Source of the DNA: Tillus elongatus
Lineage: Eukaryota; Arthropoda; Insecta; Coleoptera; Cleridae
DNA length: 64,000 bases
NCBI GenBank assembly: GCA_964006375.1
Contig: OZ023264.1
Coordinates: forward strand, 19,549,861 to 19,613,860
Direction of reading: 5' to 3'
A model generated the notes under the pieces. That model saw only the letters and a list, made by a program, of their open reading frames with translations, ran no database searches and had not been told where the DNA came from. Both the position numbers and the translations under genes were made by a program. Each line of letters begins with the position of its first letter. Position 1 is the first letter of the stretch. This document shows positions 56,561-64,000 of the stretch, one piece after another.

Positions 56561-57122
56561 TTTTCAGGTTAATTTCCCTGATATTTCTTGACCTTCTTGC
56601 GTCAAGAAAACCTAATCTCTGTAATATCTAATAGATTTTGTTATCCACACAAAATATTTTAAATAGCATTTAATAATGCTCCTCTGCTAAAATAATAGAT
56701 AAAATGATAGATACAACTATGTACCTGTATTTTAAGGTTAATATAAATAGTAGGTAAAGAATAACCCAACTTTTAATTTTAACTTAACTTGAACAAAATG
56801 ACTGTAGTAGTATATTATGATTGTAACATCCAATCAAACAAATATGAAAGTGATAGGTAAACTGCATGTAGATTGTAGATATTGTATGTATTGCCTAGTA
56901 AACTCTATACAGAATTCACTGGTAGGTATTCCAAGAAATATACCTACCTCAAACTAATACAGTAAGTACTCATAATATCTAGGTAGGTACTACAAAGTAC
57001 ATACATCCCTAGTTACAATTATATATACAGATATTTAGGTAAAATTATTAAAATTTTAACTTCAAAATTTTGTATTAATCTTTATTTCATTTTCAAAAAG
57101 TATGGCTACATCAATAGTAAAT
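56561..57122. other. Intergenic, nothing recognised
   Basis: AT-rich DNA with several TAGGTAGGTA stretches. Confidence 0.45.
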
Positions 57123-58224
57123 AAAACTCTGGACGCAGCAAGTGCGTTATGGTAGTGAATTTTCATTAAAATGTTTTTATTCCAAATATGTGTGTTTTCT
57201 TTTTATTTAAGAAAGCAGGCATCAATTTTGGTTACCAGTATAACCTATATAGTAAAAACAATGTGCCATGTTTCATAAAAATAACTTTATTGTGTGAAAA
57301 TGTACAAAAATTTCCAAAAGTAAACTTAAAGTGTTCCCAGAAAAACTCGTTTCTTAGTCAACCTTATAGGTTAATAGCAAATTGGGCTATTCAAATATGA
57401 AGCATTTGATCAAAATTCGCTACCACAACGCACTTGCTGGATCCAGAATTTCTTTTCTTACAAACATGCATTATATTTCGATGGAAAATGCAATAACATA
57501 AGGCGTGTTTCAGTAAAAAAAAAAATTGTATCACCAACGACTTATGGGCCACCCTGTGATTGTAGAAATATTTTTCAAGATGTAGCTCAAGACACCCTAT
57601 AATTGATGTATAAATAGTTTTTTCATATCTTGTATAATATATTGAGCTTTATTGATTTTTTACAAAAATTCGACAAAAATTATATACCATTAAACGATAA
57701 ACTCTATAGCTAAGACTACTGCCAAGCATCAGAGAAAGGGTCTATTTGAAATGAATTTTCTGGAAACATTTTAGTAAAATAAAGGACAATGAAGGTTGAA
57801 ACTAAGACTTCAGGGTTTGTAAAATATCCTTCTTGAGACATTTGATTTCCATAGTTCATATTAGATCCAAGTTATTTGCTTAAATGTTGCCGATTTTGAC
57901 GTTTTAAATCGCAACTTTGACGTTTTGAGGAAAACCCCAATTAATTTTTCTTTAAATGCCTATAACTTTTTTGTCTTTTGACTTACATAGCTAAGTTTTG
58001 GTAGGTAACTTACCTATAAGGAAATAAACGCGCGTACCAAATTTGGTTGCCCTTGCTTTGTTAATTGCGGAGATATGATTTTTTTTAGAAAGAAAACACA
58101 AAATTTTCCGGGAAAACCTGGGCAGATTTTCCTGGATAACGAACTTGTCCAAGCCATTTGCAAAACAAATTTATTCACCAAATTTATTCAAAATCGGCCC
58201 ATTATTTTTTGAGTTTTCGGTGTG

Positions 58225-58340
<116 letters not shown>

Positions 58341-58590
58341 CTTTTGACTTACATAGCTAAGTTTTGGTAGGTAACTTACCTATAAGGAAATAAACGCGCG
58401 TACCAAATTTGGTTGCCCTTGCTTTGTTAATTGCGGAGATATGATTTTTTTTAGAAAGAAAACACAAAATTTTCCGGGAAAACCTGGGCAGATTTTCCTG
58501 GATAACGAACTTGTCCAAGCCATTTGCAAAACAAATTTATTCACCAAATTTATTCAAAATCGGCCCATTATTTTTTGAGTTATCGGTGTG

Positions 58591-58710
<120 letters not shown>

Positions 58711-58848
58711 ACATATAACAATTTAAACTGACCCCGGATATGTGTTCTGGTGGGGCTACTTAGCGCTCATTTGAAGAAATTTTTTCAAAATTCAAAAGTC
58801 GGGATCTCCTCATTGGTGAATTTTTTTAAAGAAAATTCACTAATAAGT

Positions 58849-59219
58849 GTTGAAAAGAGTTATGGCAACAAATTTTCATAAAAATATTTGAAATGGTGGT
58901 AACGCCATTTTCCATTAAACTAGAACCTCAGTTTTGATACATAGTAAAACTTATATAAAAGCAGCGTGGATACTAAATTTTAAAAAGAACACAATAAGCT
59001 TCACAGATAATTACAAATTTGTTATTTTGCTTGCAGAAACTGGTTCGATTGAGTAGATTAAAACCGATCATTTAAGATTCATATGGAAAAATAATATCTA
59101 TAATTTCGTAGATGCATTCCGTTTGTAAATAAAAATTCAAATTTCGGTAAATTTGCAGATTAGCACATGGGGGGTGTTTTCAAAAATCTTTTTAGAAATA
59201 TGCTGACCCCTTCTGGATG
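58849..59219. other. Decayed module-like DNA
   Basis: 58855-58940 resembles 59745-59835 (ATGGTAGAAAATTTTCGTTA; TTAAGCTAGAATCTT-type text), a diverged relative of the composite module. Otherwise nothing recognised. Confidence 0.35.
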
Positions 59220-59585
59220 CCCACACCACAAGAAGAATTTCTTGCAAACAGCCCACAAGAAAGTTACGGGACCAAAAGTAAATAGGGGTGCTGGGCGGAG
59301 AAGAACATAAAAAGGAAATGTGAGCGGAAAGTGCGAAAGAAACAGCTTAGTTGGACCTCTTTAAGCTGCCTATATCCCATTTTGCAGCTATACCTCCTTG
59401 AAATCATGTTTTTCGCACGCAGAACCTCTATATTCACCGCAGGTCCCGTAACTTTCTTACGGGTTGCTCCAAAGGAACTTTTCTTGTTTACACTGTTCTT
59501 GTTTATGCATTGAGAGTGATTGTAGGCATGCAGAAGGGAAAGGAGAACCCCCGCGACGAAGCATCGAACCAAGATTTTCAATTTA
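59220..59585 (-). repeat. GC-richer imperfect hairpin with a signal-peptide-like frame
   Basis: 59238-59330 and 59380-59490 form an inverted repeat centred on AAGAAAGTTACGGGACC (59260) and GGTCCCGTAACTTTCTTAC (59442). The minus frame 59581-59264 (TTG start, no ATG) reads KILVRCFVAGVLLSLLHAYN, which looks like a secretion signal, followed by a Lys/Ser-rich part lying in the hairpin. Either an unknown foldback element or a first exon with an inverted partial copy. Not recognised. Confidence 0.4.
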
Positions 59586-61015
59586 TGTTTAAATTGTTAT
59601 CTCATTTTATTTTTTAAAATATTTTTCCAGAAATCATTTTGAGGTTGCCTTGTTTGTCAGTCTTACATAGTAAGCTGCAATATTTTATCATTTGCAAAAA
59701 GTATGGATATATCAACCGTAAAAAAGTATCGTGAAGGGTCTAGGTGCAGCAAGTATGTTATGGTAGAAAATTTTCGTTAAAATATTTCAAACCAGGAAGC
59801 TCAATAAATTGCCCATTAAGCTAGAATCTTCAATCTTAAACCATAGTAACACATACGTAAACTCACCGTGTATACTAAATTAAAGAAAAACAACATAATG
59901 AGCTTCGCGGATAACTACAAATTTGTTTTAAAAACCTTTTTTGTTGTTTATTGTTTGCAAAAACTGGATGGGTTGACTAAAACAAACGATCCAAGCAATT
60001 AATAAGGCAAAATTCCTGCCATATTTATAATTTTACATGCACATTCCCTTTGTAATTTTTTTTTCTACAAACTTTTGTAACTCAAACGAAATTTGTAACA
60101 CAATTTTTTTAAAAACACTTGCACTACATTACATATTATATCTAAGACCAAATTTTAATTTTTTAGCTCCATATAAAATATAAATTTTTTCAAAATAATC
60201 GCTAACTGGGACTCTAAAACCGACCTCCAAGGTTCATTTAAATTTAAAGAAATAGTTTTAATAATATATCTTACTAAACAGTGTACAATTCTTATGAAAA
60301 TTCACCACTATAACGTACATGCTGCGTCCCGAAATTTTTGAATTTAAAATTGATGTATTTCGGTATTTTCAGTAAAAATACACAATCATAGAGGTACTAA
60401 ATATACTCAATTAAGCTGTTATATACTGTATGGCTATGACTAAAACAATTCTACACGCGAGAGAAGTTAGATCTCATATTTATAATTATCGGCACCCTTC
60501 ATGCTCTAGATGACTTCAACGACATTGGCATAAATATCAGCTCCAGCTTACCAACTTTCCCCACTCACACAACAACCACCATGACCACCGCCTAGCTAAA
60601 TTAACGGAAATGAGCGAACCGTTATAATTATTTTAGCGAGGGTGAAGCCAAACACAGACCCTTAGCCTTTAGATGGAATAAACTGGAGAAATTCATATGA
60701 TAGTTTTGGAAGAGACATGTCTTGTTACTTGATAACGACGTCAAGTTTGATAGTAGCAGGATAAGACAGTGTATATGATTAGAGATGACTCGAGTCCCCT
60801 CAATTAGGCACTTACTGTATAGAAAATTCAATTGGTTGTTTTGATTATAAACTCCTTAATAAGACAGTAGTTTTACAGTTGGATGAATTGAATAATATAA
60901 ATGTTAACAGGATCACGTAGATGTATTACAGATACTATGATGCTTTATGAGGTCTGCCATCTGCCATCTGCCACTGCGGAAATATCTATGGGAAATCAGA
61001 CTGACATACAAATTT

Positions 61016-61017
<2 letters not shown>
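59586..61017. other. Intergenic with decayed repeat pieces
   Basis: 59745-59900 is a decayed composite-module relative. 60283-60336 (minus) is the half-module partner of 53388-53436. The minus frame 60831-60628 has no domain. Nothing else is supported. Confidence 0.4.
60283..60336 (-). repeat. Half of a composite-repeat module (third variant), partner
   Basis: Reverse complement starts TTTCGGGACGCAGCATGTAC and ends at AGAATTGTACACT, matching the inner end of 53388-53436. Confidence 0.6.
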
Positions 61018-61097
<80 letters not shown>

Positions 61098-61102
61098 TAT
61101 AT
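61018..61102. repeat. (AT)n microsatellite
   Basis: AT tract with one phase slip near 61090, followed by TATACAGGGTGATTCTG. Confidence 0.96.
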
Positions 61103-61551
61103 ACAGGGTGATTCTGAAGAAATGTGCATAGTGCTATACACATAGTGTGCCAATTTAAGCCTAAAAACCCGAGTTTATTTATATGATTTTGTCCGCGATT
61201 GATAACTCGTCCAGATTTCATTTGGATCTAAATCCGCTCAATAGTGATGTCATAATCACCTCCCAACCCCCAACGTATTTGCACTTATCTCTCAGATGTA
61301 TTATTTTTGTGAGATAAAGAATACACTGTTTGGTTTGAAGATGAAAAGATAATCAAATACTTACTCAGCTTTAGCCTTGTCCTGCTCAAAGTCCTGGACT
61401 TATGAGACCTTTGAGTCAAAACACCGGCACTACGTTAGTTAGTTTGAAGAGATCTAGATAATAGATATAAAGAATTTCCAGCTATAGCACCACCAGAATT
61501 GAGAAAGGTTAAATGAGGAATTAGTTATTCAATCAAAAACAGATATTGAAA
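61103..61551. other. Possible repeat end (ACAGGGTGATTC), otherwise nothing
   Basis: The ACAGGGTG start just after an AT tract is a form often seen at the edges of arthropod repeats. No second copy in the window. Confidence 0.3.
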
Positions 61552-62560
61552 GTCTGGACGCAGCAAGTGCGTTATGGTAGTGAATTTTCATTTAAATGTT
61601 TTTAATAGCAAATATGTGTGTTTTTTTAAGAAAGTAGGCATCAAATTTGGTTACCAGTATAACGTACATAGTAAAAACAATGTGCCATGTTTCATCAAAA
61701 GAACTTTATTGTTTGAAACCGTTCAAAAATTTCCGAAAGTAAACTTAAAGTGTTCCCGAGAAAAACCGTTTCTTGGTCAACCTTATAGGTTAATAGCAAA
61801 TTGAGCTTTTCAAATATGAAGCATTTAATCAAAATTCGCTACCATAACGCACTTGTTGTGTCCAGAATTTATTTTCTTACAAACATGCATTATATTTTCG
61901 ATGGAAAATGCAAAATGCAATATCATAAAGCGTGTTCGATTAAAAAAAAAAATTGTATCACCAACGACTTATGGGCCACTCTGTGATTGTAATAATGTTT
62001 TAAGATGTAGCTCAAGACACCCTATAATTAATGTATACATTTTTTTCATATCTTGTATAATAACAGATATATTAACCTTTATTGATTTTTTACGAAAATT
62101 CAATAAAAATTATATACCATTAAACGATAAACTCTATAGCTAAGGCTACTGCCAAGCATCAGAGAAAGGGTCCTATTTGAAATAAATTTTCTGGAAACAT
62201 TTTAGTAAAATGAAGGACAATGACGGTTGAAACTAAGACTTCAGGGTTTGTAAAACATTCTTCTTGAGACATCTTATTTTCATAGTCCGTATTAGATTCA
62301 AGTTCTTTGCCTAAATTTGACGTTTTAAATCGCGACTTTGACATTTTAATGAAAACCCCAATTATTTTTCTTTAAATGCTTGTAAATTTTTTGTTTTTTG
62401 AGCTACAGAGCTGAGTTTCGTAGATGATTTACCTATAGCGACATAAACCTTTGTTGGTTGCCCTTACTTTGTTATATCCGGAGATATAATTTTTTTTCGA
62501 AAGACAACACAACATTTTCCGGGAAAACCTCGGGCCTGGAAAATTTCCGGGGAAAATGTT
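61552..62560 (+). repeat. Composite repeat A, long form, right end lost
   Basis: Module 61556-61863 (GGACGCAGCAAGTGCGTTAT to AACGCACTTGTTGTGTCC), linker, ACCAACGACTTATGGGCCAC, body to TTTTCCGGGAAAACCTCGGG, then unrelated sequence. No AT tract or palindrome. Confidence 0.75.
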
Positions 62561-62814
62561 TAAACCATTTAAACAAGCTTTCGTACTCAAAAAAAAAAAC
62601 AATAATCTTATAAGGTGTAATACAATAGTGCATAATAATAGTCCACGGCAACAGTACATGTCATATTCAACTGACAAATTATTTTGATAAATGCCAGATC
62701 TACTTAAGTGACATGTAAATAAGTATTTTGTTTTCTGACATTTATAATACAAATGTAGGCATGCTCTTCTTCCTTCATTCATATTTATTTTTGACCATCA
62801 CAATTTTGGTCATA

Positions 62815-63463
62815 GAGTTGGATACAATTTTAGTGACTTTTGAATTTTGAAAAGATTCTTCAAATGAGCGCAAACTAGGCCCCATAGAACCCATATCCGG
62901 GTTAGTTTCAGTTTTTATCTGTTTTGATATATACAGGGTGACGCATTTCTAGGGTAAAGCTCAATATGTCCATTATTATACAATATATGAGAAAAAAATA
63001 TATATGTTAGTTATACGATGTCTGCAGCTGCATCTTATAAAATTATTTTTACAATCACAGGTGGCCCATAAGTCGCTGGTGATGCAATTTAGTTATATTA
63101 TTGTAATTTTTGCATTTTCCATCGAAAGATAATGCATGTTTGTAAGAAAATAAATTCGGGACTCAGCAAGCGCGTTATGGTAGCGATTTTTCATAAAATG
63201 TTTCTTTCCGATAGCTTAATTTACTATTAACCAAGGTTCGTTGGCCAAGAAACAGGTTTTGGGCCCTTTTTAAGTTTATTTTGGGAAGATTTTTTTATAT
63301 TGTCAAACAATAAAGTTATTTCGATAAAATATGGTACATTGTTTCTCCTATATAGGTTATACTGGTAACCAAATTTGACGCAAGCTTTCTTTAAAAAAAA
63401 TTATTTCCTATTAAAAACATTTTATGAAAATTCACTACCGTAACGCCCTTGCTGCGTCCCCTA
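62815..63463 (-). repeat. Composite repeat A, short form
   Basis: Right end (CTTCAAATGAGCGCAAACTA; CCCATATCCGGG), TATACAGGGTGACGCATTTC, GGTGGCCCATAAGTCGCTGG, linker and module 63154-63460 (GGACTCAGCAAGCGCGTTAT to TAACGCCCTTGCTGCGTCC). Confidence 0.72.
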
Positions 63464-64000
63464 ACCTTTTTTTCACCTACATTGTCTCGTATTTCTACTA
63501 GTCAGTTAAACCGTATCATCTCGCTAAATTGGTGGCATCTTGTTTCTTTTGCCTACTACGGTCTCCTTTTTGCCCTAAGCGCAGTTGAAAGAAGACAATT
63601 TTTTATTTTTTCTTACATCTTCAGTAAGAAGAGAGAAACAATCAATCACGTAACCTTTTTTAGTATCTTGAGGAGATCCAACAAAAAATTGCCATGGTAA
63701 TAATGTTTACTTCCTGAAAAGTTTAAAGATATAGAATTCGTCTCGTTTTTTCACCACTTGACCTGAATTATAAGCAATTCTTTCACCACCACGACTGTAA
63801 TTTGAAAATAAAACACGGCAAACATTTATTTGTAGCACTTAAATAAACATTATATTAATGACAGTGTACTAATCCAGTGTTCCACCACATCGAGTAAATT
63901 TTGTTTTTTCCCACCCGTATAAAAGAGCTTTTTTCTTTTTGGTAAATAAAACTTTATTTACGGATAATGTATTTTTTCAGAGTGTATACATTATCGTTTC
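63464..64000. other. Intergenic, nothing recognised
   Basis: The plus frame 63449-63700 begins in the repeat edge and has no recognised domain. Confidence 0.4.

Overview
This window is AT-rich, repeat-dominated eukaryotic DNA, most likely from an arthropod and probably an insect. The evidence is the mix of retroelements (Jockey/CR1-type, R2/R4-type and I-like LINEs, Penelope-like elements with GIY-YIG endonuclease and hammerhead ribozymes, tRNA-derived SINEs), about eighteen long (AT)n tracts, short palindromic DNA elements, and no convincing intact host gene. A run of 200 N at 19980-20179 shows a scaffolded draft assembly. The species cannot be named from the sequence.

Layout: 0-5 kb holds SINE copies, a Penelope-type tail with a hammerhead ribozyme, and several copies of an AT-tract-bearing composite repeat. 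6-8.8 kb is the longest copy (minus) of a Jockey/CR1-type LINE, here called LINE-J. 10.4-15.2 kb carries two plus-strand LINE-J relics, two copies of a 310-bp repeat with a recurring unrecognised peptide, and a SINE. 15.85-19.85 kb is a nearly complete but broken R2/R4-type LINE (minus) plus a second 3' end. 21.8-23.3 kb is another LINE-J. 23.3-29.7 kb is mostly unannotatable AT-rich DNA with microsatellites. 30-34 kb has a 5'-truncated LINE with a clear target-site duplication and a tail-to-tail pair of composite repeats. 34.6-36.9 kb is a LINE-J copy that shares its 3' flank with the copy at 11.5-13.9 kb. 37-43 kb contains two Penelope-like insertions in two copies of the same host repeat, separated by an I-like LINE. 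43-46.7 kb holds composite repeats, a palindromic MITE and other repeat ends. 47-50.4 kb is repeat-poor and is the best place to look for host exons. 51.2-52.8 kb is a LINE-J nested in a composite repeat. 53-64 kb is again dominated by composite repeats.

The most interesting structure is the composite repeat. It has a ~310-bp module with inverted ends (start GGACGCAGCAAGTGCG), a non-coding body, a central (AT)n tract, and a palindromic end. Two subfamilies (A and B), long and short forms, tandem module arrays and tail-to-tail inverted copies are visible. The layout (inverted-repeat module, central microsatellite, terminal stem-loop) recalls Helentron-associated non-autonomous elements of the DINE-1 type; that comparison is inference.

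Every transposon coding region is interrupted by stops, frameshifts or truncation, so I see no active autonomous element. Functions given are those of the parent families. Boundaries of decayed elements are accurate only to about 10-30 bp. All alignments were made by eye.
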